A stretch of DNA of 64,000 bases. Source: Maritimibacter fusiformis (GTDB taxonomy: Bacteria > Pseudomonadota > Alphaproteobacteria > Rhodobacterales > Rhodobacteraceae). The DNA lies in assembly GCF_008086115.1 (NCBI RefSeq), contig NZ_VSIY01000009.1, positions 124,001 to 188,000 on the forward strand, written 5' to 3'. A model generated the notes under the pieces. That model was not told the DNA's origin, did no database searches, and was given only the letters and a program-made list of their open reading frames with translations. The position numbers and the translations under genes were made by a program. The first letter of the stretch is position 1. Every line of letters starts with the position of its first letter. This document shows positions 28,568 to 38,626 of this stretch, piece by piece.

Positions 28568-29460
28568 ACGACCAGCACCAGCATCAGGATCGACACCGCC
28601 AGCACCGCCATGCCCAGCCATTCGCGCGGGCGGGTGGTTTCGCGAAAGATCAGCCAGCCGCCGAGGATCGAGAACAAGAGCTCCACCTGCCCCAGCGCGC
28701 GCACGTAGGCCGCGTTTTGCAGCGCAAAGGCCACGAACCAGCCGAACGACCCCAGCATCCCGGTGATGCCGACCAGCGCCGTCATACGCCAGCGCGACAC
28801 CACGCGGCTGATCTCGCCCGGTTCGCGAAGGCGCAGCCAGATCAGCATCGCGATGGTCTGAAAGGCGGTGACAGCGGCCAGCGTGACGGCCGCGCGCAGG
28901 GCCGCGTTGCCATCGCCCAGCGCCAGTGTCGCGCCCCGGTAGCCGATCGCCGAGATCCCGAAGAACGCCCCCGCCACCAGCCCCAGCGCCGAGGCGCGGT
29001 TGAACACGCTGCGCAATTGCCCGCCTGCCGGCACCGACAAAAGCAGCACGCCGACGACTCCGATCAGGATCGCCGCCAGCCCCGGAGCGGTGACCGCTTC
29101 GCCCAGCACCACCGCCGAGAAGGCCGCGACCAGCACCGTCTCGGTCTTGGTGAAGGCGATGCCGACGGCGAAGTTGCGCGCGGCGAACAGTGCCACCGTG
29201 GCCAGCGTGGCGATGATCTGCGCCAGCCCGCCAGTGACCACCATCACCCAGAACCGGGGCGGCATGTCGGGCCAGCCGCTGCCGGTCGCGGTGACCAGGC
29301 CAGTGGCCAGCAGGGCGGCCAGCGGGGCCGCGAACAGAAAGCGCGAGAACGTGGCGCCGCCCGAACTCAGCCCGCTGCCGCGCAGGGATTTCTGAAGCGA
29401 AAAGCGGATGGTCTGGACAAGGGCGGCGGCCAGCGTTGCCGCAATCCACGGCGCGATCAC
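28564..29460 (-). CDS. EamA/DMT-family transporter
   Basis: A 298-residue protein with about ten membrane helices in two repeats. The first contains TLAAALVQTIRFSLQKSL and the second ends LFSILGGWLIFRETTRPREW, the EamA closing motif. An inner-membrane permease of unknown substrate; a DMT paralogue also lies at 203-1039. It overlaps the end of the small lipocalin lipoprotein gene by 4 bases, so the two are probably co-transcribed. Confidence 0.87.
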   Translation of the reverse strand: MIAPWIAATLAAALVQTIRFSLQKSLRGSGLSSGGATFSRFLFAAPLAALLATGLVTATGSGWPDMPPRFWVMVVTGGLAQIIATLATVALFAARNFAVGIAFTKTETVLVAAFSAVVLGEAVTAPGLAAILIGVVGVLLLSVPAGGQLRSVFNRASALGLVAGAFFGISAIGYRGATLALGDGNAALRAAVTLAAVTAFQTIAMLIWLRLREPGEISRVVSRWRMTALVGITGMLGSFGWFVAFALQNAAYVRALGQVELLFSILGGWLIFRETTRPREWLGMAVLAVSILMLVLVV

Positions 29461-29900
29461 CTCAGCCCCGCCAGGTCATAGCCGTTCCAGTCCAGCACCT
29501 CGCGGGCGGCGGTCATCCGGTCGGCGGGCATCGCGGCGGCGCGGTCGAGCAGCATGGCGAAGCGCCCGTCCGGGGTGCCGATCACGGCGCTGCGGTAGCC
29601 GTCATCGACCCAGAGCACCCACAGCGGCGCATCGAAGGCGCGCGCCTCGATCCGCCCCGGCCCGACCAGCCGGGCGGGGCCGGAACCGTCGCGGGTGGTG
29701 GCGATGCTGAACGGAGCGGACCGCACCTGCCAGCGCGCACCGGGCGCACGCCCGATGGCGGCGACCTCATGCCAGTCGCCCGCGAACCGCGCGGGGTCGA
29801 AACTGACGATGGCGGCAATCGGCGCGGCGCTGTCGCGGTGGCCGGGACCGGCGCAGGCGGCAAGGCCCAGAATCAGGGCCGCCAGAAACCAAGTTCTCAC
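29457..29900 (-). CDS. Lipocalin-like lipoprotein
   Basis: A 147-residue protein with a lipoprotein signal peptide (lipobox LAAC, Cys16) and a short lipocalin-type barrel: FDPARFAGDWHEVAAIGRAP carries the GxW motif of lipocalins near the start, and LDWNGYDLAGLR ends the domain as in bacterial lipocalins. It is probably anchored to the outer membrane facing the periplasm and may bind a lipid-like molecule. It follows the Blc-like gene by 30 bases, forming a tandem pair of diverged lipocalins. Confidence 0.8.
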   Translation of the reverse strand: MRTWFLAALILGLAACAGPGHRDSAAPIAAIVSFDPARFAGDWHEVAAIGRAPGARWQVRSAPFSIATTRDGSGPARLVGPGRIEARAFDAPLWVLWVDDGYRSAVIGTPDGRFAMLLDRAAAMPADRMTAAREVLDWNGYDLAGLR

Positions 29901-29930
29901 CGGCGGCCCCCTTGTCCGTCTACGGCGCGG

Positions 29931-30470
29931 CTATTGCGCGACCCACTCCAGCTTGCCGGTATCGTAGCCCATCCCCTCGAGCACCGAAACGGCCTTTTCG
30001 GTCTTGGCCGCCGGCAACTCGGGGCTGCGCGACAATATCCAGCCGGTCTTGCCCGACGGTTCGCCCACCACCGCGTAGGAATAGGCGGCATCGACGTGCA
30101 ACACCCAGTAGTCGCCCTTGGCGAACGGCAGCCAGGGCACGAAGGTGACCTTGAGCTTGCCCGGCGCGATCACCTCGGCCTCGCCCTCGGCCACCTCGAC
30201 CGGGCCGGTCGGGCTGCCCTTGTGGCAGGTGTTGGTCACGCTGACCTTGCCGTCGTCACGCAGGCCGTATTCGGCGGTCACGCCGGCACAGTTCTTTTCG
30301 AAGCGGTTGGGAAAGCGCGCGATCTCGTACCATTTGCCGAGATAGCGGTTCAGATCGAGGTTGCCGACATAGCCGATCGGCACCGATGTATCGCGATATC
30401 CCGCGCCGTGGGAGGGCTGGGACAGGCCAAGGGCCGCGCCTATGGCGAAGATGAATGTCGGAAGTCGCAT
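29931..30470 (-). CDS. blc: Blc-type bacterial lipocalin
   Basis: A 179-residue secreted lipocalin. The signal peptide (MRLPTFIFAIGAALGL, cut near SHGAG) lacks a lipobox Cys. The motif LDLNRYLGKWYEIARFPNRF (about 40-59) and the closing motifs WVLHVDAAYSYAVVGEPSG and LEWVAQ are diagnostic of the Blc family, which binds fatty acids and lysophospholipids. The ATG at 30470 is preceded by GGAGG. The reading frame continues far upstream antisense to valS, but the lipocalin clearly begins here. Confidence 0.9.
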   Translation of the reverse strand: MRLPTFIFAIGAALGLSQPSHGAGYRDTSVPIGYVGNLDLNRYLGKWYEIARFPNRFEKNCAGVTAEYGLRDDGKVSVTNTCHKGSPTGPVEVAEGEAEVIAPGKLKVTFVPWLPFAKGDYWVLHVDAAYSYAVVGEPSGKTGWILSRSPELPAAKTEKAVSVLEGMGYDTGKLEWVAQ

Positions 30471-30659
30471 GTTTGCCTCCTTTTGGGGGCATACGGCCCC
30501 GCTTTGTTTGCGGATCAACCTTGAACCGGCGCGGGATGTTCCTTGCGGGCGCGACCGCGTCCCGTCCGCCGTCACAAAATCCCCGTGCCTCCTTTTCCTT
30601 TCCCCGGCCCTCGGGTAAAGACCCAAGGACGATCCGGATGCAGCAAACGGGGGCCCGAC

Positions 30660-33600
30660 ATGGCCATGGACAAGACCTTCGACGCCGCCGCCGCCGAGCC
30701 GCGGATCTATGCGAAATGGCAGGACGCGGGCGCGTTTCGTGCCGGCGCCAACGCCTCGCGCGACGAGACCTTCTGCGTGATGATCCCGCCACCCAACGTC
30801 ACGGGCGCGCTGCATGTGGGACATGCCTTCAACAACACGCTTCAGGATATCCTGGTGCGCTGGCACCGGATGCGAGGTTTCGACACGCTGTGGCAGCCGG
30901 GACAGGACCATGCCGGCATCGCCACGCAGCTTCAGGTCGAGAAAAAACTCGCCGCCACCCAGCAACCGGGCCGCCGCGAACTGGGGCGCGCGGCATTCCT
31001 CGAGAAGGTCTGGGAGTGGAAGGGCGAATCCGGCGGCACCATCGTCGAGCAACTCAAGCGCCTTGGTGCCTCCTGCGATTGGGACCGCAACGCCTTTACC
31101 ATGGCCGGCGCGCCGGGCGATCCGCGCTCGGGCCACGAGAACAGCCCGAACTTCCATGACGCGGTGATCAAGGTCTTTGTCGAGATGTATCGCAAGGGCC
31201 TGATCTATCGCGGCAAGCGGCTGGTCAACTGGGACCCGCATTTCGAGACCGCGATATCCGACCTCGAGGTCGAGAACATCGAGGTCGCGGGCCATATGTG
31301 GCACTTCAAATACCCGCTGGCGGGGGGCGAGACCTATACCTATGTCGAGCGCGACGAGGACGGCGAGATCACCCTCAAGGAAGAGCGTGACTATATCTCC
31401 ATCGCCACCACGCGGCCCGAAACCATGCTGGGCGACGGCGCGGTGGCGGTGCACCCGGACGACGAACGCTATGCGCCGATCGTCGGCAAGCTTTGCGAGA
31501 TCCCGCTCGGGCCGCGCGAACACCGCCGCCTGATCCCGATCATCACCGACGAATACCCCGACCCCGGCTTCGGCTCGGGCGCGGTCAAGATCACCGGCGC
31601 GCACGATTTCAACGACTACGCGGTGGCCAGCCGCAGCGGCATCCCGATGTATCGGCTGATGGACACCAGCGGGCACATGCGCGTCGACGGACTGTCCTAT
31701 GCCGAGTCCGCCAAGCGAGCCCAAGAACTCGCTGAAGAACGAGTCGATTTTTTCAACCGTCGGGCTCGCGGTGAATTTGTGATTGATACTGGTGGTCCAT
31801 CCGAATTCGACGAGATGGAAATCGACACCTTTAACCTGGTGCCCGAAGACCTGCGCGGACTGGACCGCTTCGAGGCGCGCAAGCGGGTGGTCGAGCAGAT
31901 CACGCGCGAAGGCCTGGCGGTGATGGTGCGCGACAGCGAGGGCAACATGGTGCCGCTGGTCGAGTCCAAGATGATCATGCAGCCGTTCGGCGACCGCTCG
32001 AAGGTGGTGATCGAGCCGATGCTGACCGACCAGTGGTTCGTCGATGCGGAAAAGGTGGTCGGCCCGGCGCTCGACGCCGTGCGCAGGGGCAAGACCCGGA
32101 TCATCCCTGAATCGGGCGAAAAGACCTATTACCACTGGCTCGAGAATATCGAGCCCTGGTGCATCTCGCGCCAGCTCTGGTGGGGGCACCAGATCCCGGT
32201 GTGGTACGGGCTTGACCTGTCCTACGAGAAAGTCGCCGACACCGATGGCGATGGCGATATCGACCAGGTCGAAATGCTGAAAATGCTGCTCGACGGGATC
32301 GTGCACCGGGGCGACGTGTATCATTGCGCGGCCAGTTTCGACGAGGTGCGCGAGGGCTTCCTCGACGACAACGCCGACACCCCGCCGGTCATCGCCCATG
32401 CCCGGGTGATCGAGGTGGCCGACAAGGCCGAGGCGATCGAGCGGCTGGCCGAAAGCCTGGCGCGCTTCACCGTCAGCCAGAACCCGACCGAACTGGTCTA
32501 TCCGGTCTGGCGCGACCCCGATGTGCTGGACACCTGGTTCTCGTCGGGCCTGTGGCCGATCGGCACGCTGGGCTGGCCGGAAGACACCGAGGAGTTGCGC
32601 AAGTATTTCCCGACCGACGTGCTCGTCACCGGCTTTGACATCCTGTTCTTCTGGGTCGCGCGGATGATGATGATGCAGCTCGCCGTCACCGGCGAGGTGC
32701 CGTTTCACACCGTCTACCTGCACCAGCTCGTCCGCGACGAGAAGGGCAAGAAGATGTCGAAGACCACCGGGAACGTGATCGACCCGCTGGAGATCATCGA
32801 CCTCTACGGCGCCGACGCGCTGCGCTTCACCAACGCCTCGATGGCGGCGCTGGGCGGCGTGCTGAAGCTGTCGGAAGAGCGCATCAAGGGCTATCGCAAC
32901 TTCGGCACGAAACTGTGGAACGCGGCGCGCTTTGCCGAGATCAACGAGTGCAAGCCGGTGGCGGGGTTCGACCCGGCAGGCGTCAGCCAGACCGTGAACC
33001 GCTGGATCGTGGGCGAAACCGCGCGGGTGCGCGAGGCGGTGGACGAGGCACTGGGGGCGTATCGGTTCAACGACGCGGCCAACGGGCTTTATGCCTTCGT
33101 CTGGGGCAAGGTCTGCGACTGGTATGTCGAGTTCGCCAAGCCGCTTCTGGCCTCCGACGATGCGAAGGTGGTCGAGGAAACCCGCGCCACCATGGCCTGG
33201 GTGATCGACCAGGGGCTGATCCTGCTGCATCCCTTCATGCCTTTCATCACCGAAGAGCTGTGGGGCCAGATCGCGGCCCGGCCCAAGATGCTGGTCCATG
33301 CCGACTGGCCGGGCTACGGCGACGGCCTGATCGACACCGCGGCGGACCGCGAAATGAACTGGGTGATCCGGCTGATCGAAGAGGTCCGCTCGGCCCGCGC
33401 CCAGATGGGGGTGCCGGCAGGGATGCAGATCCCGATGCTGCTGCAATCGCTCGACGAGGCCGGGCGCGCGGCCTGGGCGGCGAACGAGGCGCTGATCAAG
33501 CGGATGGCGCGGATCGACGACCTGTCGGAAGCAACGGATCTGCCCAAAGGCTGCGTCACCATCCCGGTCGACGGCGGCACCTTCGCGCTGCCCTTGGCCG

Positions 33601-33818
33601 AGATCATCGACGTGGCCGCGGAAAAGGCGCGGCTGGAAAAATCGCTGGGCAAGCTCGAGAAAGAGATCGGCGGCCTCAAGGGGCGGCTCTCCAACCCGAA
33701 ATTCGCCGAGAACGCCCCCGAGGACGTGGTGGCGGAGGCCGAAGACAACCTTGCCGCGCGCGAGGACGAGGCCGGCAAACTGCGCGAGGCGCTGGCGCGG
33801 CTGGCCGAGATTGGCTAG
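30660..33818 (+). CDS. valS: Valyl-tRNA synthetase
   Basis: Class Ia synthetase charging tRNA-Val. The 1052-residue protein has the ATP signature [17 protein letters not shown] (near residue 45), an editing domain, [14 protein letters not shown] (near 700) and the C-terminal coiled coil ([20 protein letters not shown]) typical of ValS. The ATG at 30660 is chosen, with another at 30666. About residues 352-388 (31715-31823) are encoded by DNA markedly lower in GC than the rest, containing small inverted repeats, and look like an inserted surface loop. A terminator follows at 33852. Confidence 0.96.
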   Translation: MAMDKTFDAAAAEPRIYAKWQDAGAFRAGANASRDETFCVMIPPPNVTGALHVGHAFNNTLQDILVRWHRMRGFDTLWQPGQDHAGIATQLQVEKKLAATQQPGRRELGRAAFLEKVWEWKGESGGTIVEQLKRLGASCDWDRNAFTMAGAPGDPRSGHENSPNFHDAVIKVFVEMYRKGLIYRGKRLVNWDPHFETAISDLEVENIEVAGHMWHFKYPLAGGETYTYVERDEDGEITLKEERDYISIATTRPETMLGDGAVAVHPDDERYAPIVGKLCEIPLGPREHRRLIPIITDEYPDPGFGSGAVKITGAHDFNDYAVASRSGIPMYRLMDTSGHMRVDGLSYAESAKRAQELAEERVDFFNRRARGEFVIDTGGPSEFDEMEIDTFNLVPEDLRGLDRFEARKRVVEQITREGLAVMVRDSEGNMVPLVESKMIMQPFGDRSKVVIEPMLTDQWFVDAEKVVGPALDAVRRGKTRIIPESGEKTYYHWLENIEPWCISRQLWWGHQIPVWYGLDLSYEKVADTDGDGDIDQVEMLKMLLDGIVHRGDVYHCAASFDEVREGFLDDNADTPPVIAHARVIEVADKAEAIERLAESLARFTVSQNPTELVYPVWRDPDVLDTWFSSGLWPIGTLGWPEDTEELRKYFPTDVLVTGFDILFFWVARMMMMQLAVTGEVPFHTVYLHQLVRDEKGKKMSKTTGNVIDPLEIIDLYGADALRFTNASMAALGGVLKLSEERIKGYRNFGTKLWNAARFAEINECKPVAGFDPAGVSQTVNRWIVGETARVREAVDEALGAYRFNDAANGLYAFVWGKVCDWYVEFAKPLLASDDAKVVEETRATMAWVIDQGLILLHPFMPFITEELWGQIAARPKMLVHADWPGYGDGLIDTAADREMNWVIRLIEEVRSARAQMGVPAGMQIPMLLQSLDEAGRAAWAANEALIKRMARIDDLSEATDLPKGCVTIPVDGGTFALPLAEIIDVAAEKARLEKSLGKLEKEIGGLKGRLSNPKFAENAPEDVVAEAEDNLAAREDEAGKLREALARLAEIG

Positions 33819-33851
33819 CCCGCACTTACACTTTTTCAACACGAACGGCAG

Positions 33852-33882
33852 AGCCGGGGCGGCAAATCGCGCCCCGGCTTTC
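33852..33882 (+). terminator. Rho-independent-type terminator after valS
   Basis: AGCCGGGGCG (33852-33861) pairs with CGCCCCGGCT (33870-33879) across an 8-base loop; the descending arm runs into TTTCACTTTT. It lies 33 bases past the valS stop and 100 bases before the next gene. Confidence 0.75.
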
Positions 33883-33983
33883 ACTTTTCCGATGCGCGCA
33901 GGTTTCTGCGCAGTCCAGACCAACCCTGACGCCGGTTCGCATCCGCTCTTGCCCGCAACCACCTTTTCAGGCCAAGAAAGACC

Positions 33984-35102
33984 ATGACCCAGGGACCGCG
34001 TTTGACCCCGCTTGCCGATCGTCTGCCCGCCTCGGTGCCGTTCGTCGGCCCCGAAGCGCAAGAACGCGCGCGCGGTCGGCCATTCACGGCGCGTCTGGGG
34101 GCGAACGAAAGCGTCTTCGGCCCCTCGCCCCGTGCCATCGCCGCGATGGAGCGCGCGGCGCGCGAAACCTGGATGTATGCCGACCCGGAAAGCCACGACC
34201 TGCGCGCGGCGCTGGCCGCGCATCACGGCATCGGCCCGGAACACATCATGATCGGCGAGGGCATCGACGGGCTGCTGGGCTATCTCGTGCGCCTCACTGT
34301 CGGGCCGGGCGACACGGTGGTGACCTCGGCGGGCGCCTATCCGACCTTCAACTATCACGTCGCGGGCTATGGCGGCACCTTGGTGACGGTGCCCTACGCC
34401 GGTGACCACGAAGACCCCGAGGCGCTGATCGCGAAGGCGGCGGAGGTCGGGGCGAAACTCGTCTACCTCGCCAACCCGGACAACCCGATGGGCACCTGGC
34501 ACGAGGCAGGCAAGGTCGCGGCGATGATCGCGGCGGTGCCGGACGGAACCCTGCTGGTGCTCGACGAGGCCTATATCGAGTTCGCTCCGGCGGGCACCGC
34601 GCCGCCGCTGGCCCCCGAAGACCCGCGGGTTATCCGGATGCGCACCTTTTCCAAGGCCTACGGCATGGCCGGCGCGCGGGTGGGCTATGCGATCGGAGCA
34701 GCACCGATGATCGAGGCGTTCAACAAGGTGCGCAACCATTTCGGCATGGCCCGGATCAGCCAGGCGGGCGCTTTGGCGGCGCTGGCGGACCAGGACTACC
34801 TCGATGAAGTGCGCGCCAAGGTCTCGGTCGCGCGCGGACGCATCGTGGACATCGCCGCGGCAAACGGGCTGAGCGCCCTGCCCTCGGCGGCCAATTTCGT
34901 AGCCGTCGATTGCGGCGCGGATGGGGCTTTTGCGCGCCGGGTGCTGACGGAACTGGCGGCACGCGACATATTCGTGCGGATGCCCTTCGTCGCGCCGCAG
35001 GACCGCGCGATCCGCATTTCAGCGGGCACGCCCACCGATCTCGACCGGCTCAAACGCGCCCTGCCCGAGGCGTTGGCGGCGGCAAGGGCTTTCCCCGGCT
35101 GA
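33984..35102 (+). CDS. PLP-dependent aminotransferase, HisC-like
   Basis: A 372-residue class I/II aminotransferase. The PLP-binding Lys is in TFSKAYGMAGARVGY (near residue 225), the substrate-binding Asn/Pro in LANPDNPMGTW, and the Asp/Tyr pair in LVLDEAYIEF. The fold and spacing resemble histidinol-phosphate aminotransferase, but the motif NESVFGPSPRA at the N-terminus is also seen in HisC-like paralogues of other specificity, and no his genes are near. Its end faces the end of the class V aminotransferase gene across a large hairpin. Confidence 0.85.
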   Translation: MTQGPRLTPLADRLPASVPFVGPEAQERARGRPFTARLGANESVFGPSPRAIAAMERAARETWMYADPESHDLRAALAAHHGIGPEHIMIGEGIDGLLGYLVRLTVGPGDTVVTSAGAYPTFNYHVAGYGGTLVTVPYAGDHEDPEALIAKAAEVGAKLVYLANPDNPMGTWHEAGKVAAMIAAVPDGTLLVLDEAYIEFAPAGTAPPLAPEDPRVIRMRTFSKAYGMAGARVGYAIGAAPMIEAFNKVRNHFGMARISQAGALAALADQDYLDEVRAKVSVARGRIVDIAAANGLSALPSAANFVAVDCGADGAFARRVLTELAARDIFVRMPFVAPQDRAIRISAGTPTDLDRLKRALPEALAAARAFPG

Positions 35103-35148
35103 GGCCGGCGACCCGCGCCGTGCTTGCGCCCGGCGCGGCCAATGCTGT

Positions 35149-35221
35149 TTCACCTTGGTCCAAATACTCATGCGCCGCGCCGGTCACGGGCGCGGCAGTT
35201 GAGTACTTTTTCCAAGATGAA
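35149..35221. terminator. Large imperfect hairpin between convergent aminotransferase genes
   Basis: TTCACCTTGGTCCAAATACTC on one side is mirrored by GAGTACTTTTTCCAAGATGAA on the other, and the centre holds GCCGCGCC and GGCGCGGC around a short loop. Folded out, this is a stem of about 30 bp with a few mismatches. Placed between two convergent genes, it should terminate in both directions. The outer arms carry the GAGTATTTGG-type tail also seen once at 14641. Confidence 0.7.
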
Positions 35222-35225
35222 GGGG

Positions 35226-36419
35226 TCAGGCTTCGGCGATGACCCGGGCCGCGGCGGTCAGGGCTCCGGGGCCGTGCGGGATCGAAAGCGCCACGAGGCC
35301 GGCCTCGATGGCGCCGAGTGCGCCCATGATCATGTGGGCGTTGACGTGGCCCATGTGGCCCAGCCGGAAATACCCGTGCCACGCCGGATCGTCCTGGTCG
35401 GCCATGCCCAGCCCGATGCCCAGCGTCACCCCGGCGTTCCCCTCGACCCAGCGCCTGAGCCGCGTGCCGTCCTCGCCGCCGATCCGGAGCGCGGTGACGG
35501 CGTGGCTGCGCAGGGCCGGGTCGGCGATGTTGAGCTCCATCGGCCCGCCCTCGCCCCAGGCCTCGAAGGCGGCCCAGACGGCGCGGGCGAGGATCTGGTG
35601 GCGTCTCCAGACCGCTTCGATGCCGCCCTCTTCGGCGATCAGGTCGAGGGCTTCGCGCAGGCCCAGCAGGTGATGGGTCGGCGCGGTGCCGCCGAAAAGC
35701 TGGTAGAACCGCTGCGGGTCAGCGCGCGGCGCCCAGTCCCAGTAGAGGCTGGCGGTGTCGGATCGGGCTGCCGCCGCGCGGTCGTTGAAAAAGACGAAAC
35801 CCAGCCCCGGCGGGGTCATCAGCCCCTTCTGGCTGGCGGCCACCATGACATCGACGCCCCAGGCGTCCATCTCGAAGCGGTCCACGGCGAGCGAGGCGAT
35901 GCAGTCGACCATGTAGAGCGCCGGGTGGCCGAGGCGGTCGAGAACCTCGCGGATGCCCGGCACGTCGTTTCTGACCCCGGTTGCGGTGTCGACCTGCACG
36001 ACGATCACGGCGCGGATGTCATGGTCGCGGTCGGCGGCCAAGGTCACCTCGACGCGGGCCAGGTCGACGGCGGCGCGTTTGCCGAAGTCGATCACCTCGG
36101 TCCGGGCGCCAAGACGGTCGAACACCGCCCCCCACCCGGCCGCGAAGGCGCCGGTCACCAGCACCAGCACCCGGTCGCCGCGCCGCACGATGTTGGAGGC
36201 CGCCGCCTCCCATGCGCCGTGGCCGTTGGCGATGTAGATCGCCACATGGCCATCGGTGCGCGCCACCGCCTTGAGGTCCGGCAAAAGGCCATCCACCATC
36301 TCGGGCAGCGCGCCCTCGTAGATGTTGGGCGCGGCTTGGTGCATCGCGTTCAGCACCCGGTCGGGCACCACCGACGGCCCCGGGATGGCGAGGTAGGTGC
36401 GGCCGTGGGCAAGCGTCAT
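35226..36419 (-). CDS. Class V aminotransferase (alanine/serine-glyoxylate type)
   Basis: A 397-residue PLP enzyme of the AGXT/serine-glyoxylate aminotransferase family. The N-terminal motif is LAIPGPSVVPDRVLNAM; the Lys that binds PLP is in VAASQKGLMTPPGLGF (near residue 200); IRAVIVVQVDTATGV and DCIASLAVDRFEMD hold cofactor and substrate contacts; the C-terminus HGYFRLGHMGHVN carries the carboxylate-binding Arg. It could serve glyoxylate/serine metabolism or amine catabolism; the exact substrate is not shown. Transcribed alone between hairpin and glycosyltransferase. Confidence 0.87.
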   Translation of the reverse strand: MTLAHGRTYLAIPGPSVVPDRVLNAMHQAAPNIYEGALPEMVDGLLPDLKAVARTDGHVAIYIANGHGAWEAAASNIVRRGDRVLVLVTGAFAAGWGAVFDRLGARTEVIDFGKRAAVDLARVEVTLAADRDHDIRAVIVVQVDTATGVRNDVPGIREVLDRLGHPALYMVDCIASLAVDRFEMDAWGVDVMVAASQKGLMTPPGLGFVFFNDRAAAARSDTASLYWDWAPRADPQRFYQLFGGTAPTHHLLGLREALDLIAEEGGIEAVWRRHQILARAVWAAFEAWGEGGPMELNIADPALRSHAVTALRIGGEDGTRLRRWVEGNAGVTLGIGLGMADQDDPAWHGYFRLGHMGHVNAHMIMGALGAIEAGLVALSIPHGPGALTAAARVIAEA

Positions 36420-36471
36420 GGGAAACCTCGAAACCTTGTGTGCGAAGGGTTAGGACGGGCGCCGGGCAAGG

Positions 36472-37164
36472 TCAATTGCCGGGCGTGTCACGGGTGTGGT
36501 AGCGGCGCGCCAGGCGGGCCGGGTCGGCCCCCGACAGGAACCGGATCTGGCGCCAGATATTGGCCGCGCCTTGGCGCAACCAGCCCCGGGCGCGGTAGCG
36601 GGCGGCGTCGGTCGTCGCGGTGGCAGCCAGCGGGCGGGCGCGTGGCAGGGCGCGGGCAAGGGCGACGTCCTCCATCAACGCGATATCGGGATAGCCGCCG
36701 GCCGCGTCGTAGTCGGCGCGCGACACCAACAGCCCCTGATCGCCGAACGGCAGCGAGAACAGGCCCGCGCGCAGGTTGGCCCAGCCGGCCACCAGCCGGG
36801 GGGCAAGGCCGCTGGCGCGAAACCGGAGCCGGAAATAGCCCGGCCCGCCGCGCGCCATGCCATCCTCGACCGCCGCGACCCAGCCGGGCGCCAGGACGGT
36901 GTCGGAATGCAGGATCAGGAGCCAGTCGCCTGCAGATGCCGCCACCCCCCGGCCAAGTTGGCCACCGCGCCCGGGCGGTCCGTCGATCCACGTCGCCCCG
37001 GCGGCCTCGGCGATGGCGCGGGTCGCATCCGACGAGCCGCCGTCGCTGATCACCAGTTCGCGCACCAGCCCGGCGGCGGCACCTTCGACAAGGGCGGCAA
37101 GACAGGCCGGCAGGCCAACCTCGGCGTCGAGCGTCGGGATCACGATGGACAGGGGTGCGCGCAT
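36472..37164 (-). CDS. Family 2 glycosyltransferase (TIGR04283-like)
   Basis: A 230-residue GT2 enzyme with a GT-A fold. It starts LSIVIPTLDAEVGLPACLAAL, has the nucleotide-sugar region ELVISDGGSSDATRAIA and a metal-binding motif variant HSDT, and later ARGGPGYFRLRF and FPFGDQGL-like sequence (LPFGDQGLLVSR). This pattern matches, as I recall, TIGR04283 glycosyltransferases linked in some genomes to arsenosugar synthesis; no arsenic genes are near, so that role is not supported here. Divergent from ygfZ. Confidence 0.82.
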   Translation of the reverse strand: MRAPLSIVIPTLDAEVGLPACLAALVEGAAAGLVRELVISDGGSSDATRAIAEAAGATWIDGPPGRGGQLGRGVAASAGDWLLILHSDTVLAPGWVAAVEDGMARGGPGYFRLRFRASGLAPRLVAGWANLRAGLFSLPFGDQGLLVSRADYDAAGGYPDIALMEDVALARALPRARPLAATATTDAARYRARGWLRQGAANIWRQIRFLSGADPARLARRYHTRDTPGN

Positions 37165-37235
37165 GTCGCCTTCTCTCGCCGGTCAGAGCGCCTATATTAG
37201 CCCCGAACGCGACAGGGGAAAGCCACGAGGGAACC

Positions 37236-37985
37236 ATGGCCGAAACGCATCCGAACCGAACCATCCTTCGCATCACCGGACCCGAGCGCGAGGATTTCCT
37301 GCAAGGGCTGGTGACCTGCAACGTGAAGGGGCTGTCGGGGCTGTCCTATGGCGCGCTTTTGACGCCGCAGGGCAAGTATATCGCCGACTTTTTCTTGATG
37401 CCCGAAGACGGGGCGATCCTGCTCGATGTCGACACCAGTCTTGCGGATGATCTTCTCAAAAAGTTGAAAATGTACAAGTTGCGGGCGAAAGTCGAGGTCG
37501 AAGAAACCGATCTATACGCGATTCGTGGTATTGGCGATGCGCCCGAAGGAGCCGCGCCCGACCCGAGGCATCCGGCGCTTGGCTGGCGGCTTTACCGTGC
37601 CGAGCCCGGCAGCGCGCCGCAAATCGACTGGGACGCGATCCGGGTCGAGCACTGCATCCCCGCGACTGGAAGCGAGCTTGGGCCGGATACCTTCATCCTG
37701 GAGGCGGGATTTGACCGGATGAACGGCGTCGACTTCCGCAAGGGCTGCTATGTCGGCCAGGAAGTGACCGCGCGGATGCGGCACAAGACCGAGTTGCGCA
37801 AGGGCTTCGTCACCGTGGCGGTCGACGGGACCGCCGAGGCCGGAACGCCCCTTACCGCCGAGGATGGCAAGGAGGCCGGTCACCTCGGCACCGTTTCCGG
37901 GGACAAGGCTATCGCCTATCTGCGCTTTGACCGGGCCAAGGGGCCGATGACGGCCGGCGAGGCCCGGGTGACCTGGGACGGCTAA
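37236..37985 (+). CDS. ygfZ: YgfZ/GcvT-fold Fe-S assembly protein
   Basis: A 249-residue folate-dependent protein helping maintain certain Fe-S enzymes. The family signature KGCYVGQEVTARM with its conserved Cys is at about residues 168-180, and the N-terminus ILRITGPEREDFLQGLVTCN is typical. The ATG at 37236 follows GAGGGA. A stretch in the middle (about 37435-37540) is less GC-rich than the rest. It converges with efp; CCGGGC/GCCCGG arms at 37995-38016 may terminate it. Confidence 0.9.
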   Translation: MAETHPNRTILRITGPEREDFLQGLVTCNVKGLSGLSYGALLTPQGKYIADFFLMPEDGAILLDVDTSLADDLLKKLKMYKLRAKVEVEETDLYAIRGIGDAPEGAAPDPRHPALGWRLYRAEPGSAPQIDWDAIRVEHCIPATGSELGPDTFILEAGFDRMNGVDFRKGCYVGQEVTARMRHKTELRKGFVTVAVDGTAEAGTPLTAEDGKEAGHLGTVSGDKAIAYLRFDRAKGPMTAGEARVTWDG

Positions 37986-38062
37986 GGGGTGCGTCCGGGC
38001 CGGATAACCTGCCCGGGCCGATCACCCTTGCGTGAACTGCATAGCTTTACGCCACGTCACCG

Positions 38063-38626
38063 TCAGGCGCGTTCGGCGTATTCCATCGTTTCGGTGTTGA
38101 CCACGATGGCCTCGCCGGGGCCGACGAAGGGCGGCACGGTGATGCGCACGCCGTTGTCCAGAAGCGCCGGCTTGAAGCTGTTGGCGGCGGTCTGGCCCTT
38201 CACCACCGGCTCGGTCTCCTCGACGGTGCAGGTCACCTTTTGCGGCAGGGTCGCGTTCAGCGCCTCGGCCTCGTAGAACTCGACCTGGATGGTCATGCCG
38301 TCCTGCAGGAACGGCCGACGCTCGCCGAGGATATCGGCGGGCAGTTCGATCTGCTCATAGGTCTCGGTGTCCATGAAAACCAGCATCCCATCGTTTTCAT
38401 AGAGAAATTGCTGGTCCTTCTGTTCCAGGCGCACCTTCTCGACCTTGTCGGCAGAGCGGAAACGCTCGTTCAGTTTCGTGCCGTTGCGCAGGTTGCGAAG
38501 CTCGACCTGGGCGAACGCACCGCCCTTGCCGGGCTTGACGTGATCGACCTTGACGGCCGCCCAGAGGCCGCCGTTGTGTTCCAGCACGTTCCCGGGCCGG
38601 ATCTCGTTTCCGTTGATTTTTGGCAT
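38063..38626 (-). CDS. efp: Translation elongation factor P
   Basis: EF-P relieves ribosome stalling at polyproline stretches. The 187-residue three-domain protein has Lys34 in the tip loop [12 protein letters not shown], the position that is beta-lysylated in many proteobacteria; the modifying enzymes are not in this window. The C-terminal domain ends [17 protein letters not shown]. The ATG at 38626 begins the conserved [11 protein letters not shown] start. A 218-base divergent region separates it from the small conserved gene at 38845. Confidence 0.96.
   Translation of the reverse strand: MPKINGNEIRPGNVLEHNGGLWAAVKVDHVKPGKGGAFAQVELRNLRNGTKLNERFRSADKVEKVRLEQKDQQFLYENDGMLVFMDTETYEQIELPADILGERRPFLQDGMTIQVEFYEAEALNATLPQKVTCTVEETEPVVKGQTAANSFKPALLDNGVRITVPPFVGPGEAIVVNTETMEYAERA

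Noticed and set aside
29931..34739. A 1602-codon open frame on the minus strand antisense to valS and the start of the HisC-like gene
   Set aside because: Only its last 179 codons (from 30470) code for a recognisable lipocalin with signal peptide and ribosome site. The rest mirrors valS codons and reflects high GC at third positions.
33984..35102. Naming this gene hisC
   Set aside because: HisC-like fold, but no his context; many paralogues have other substrates.
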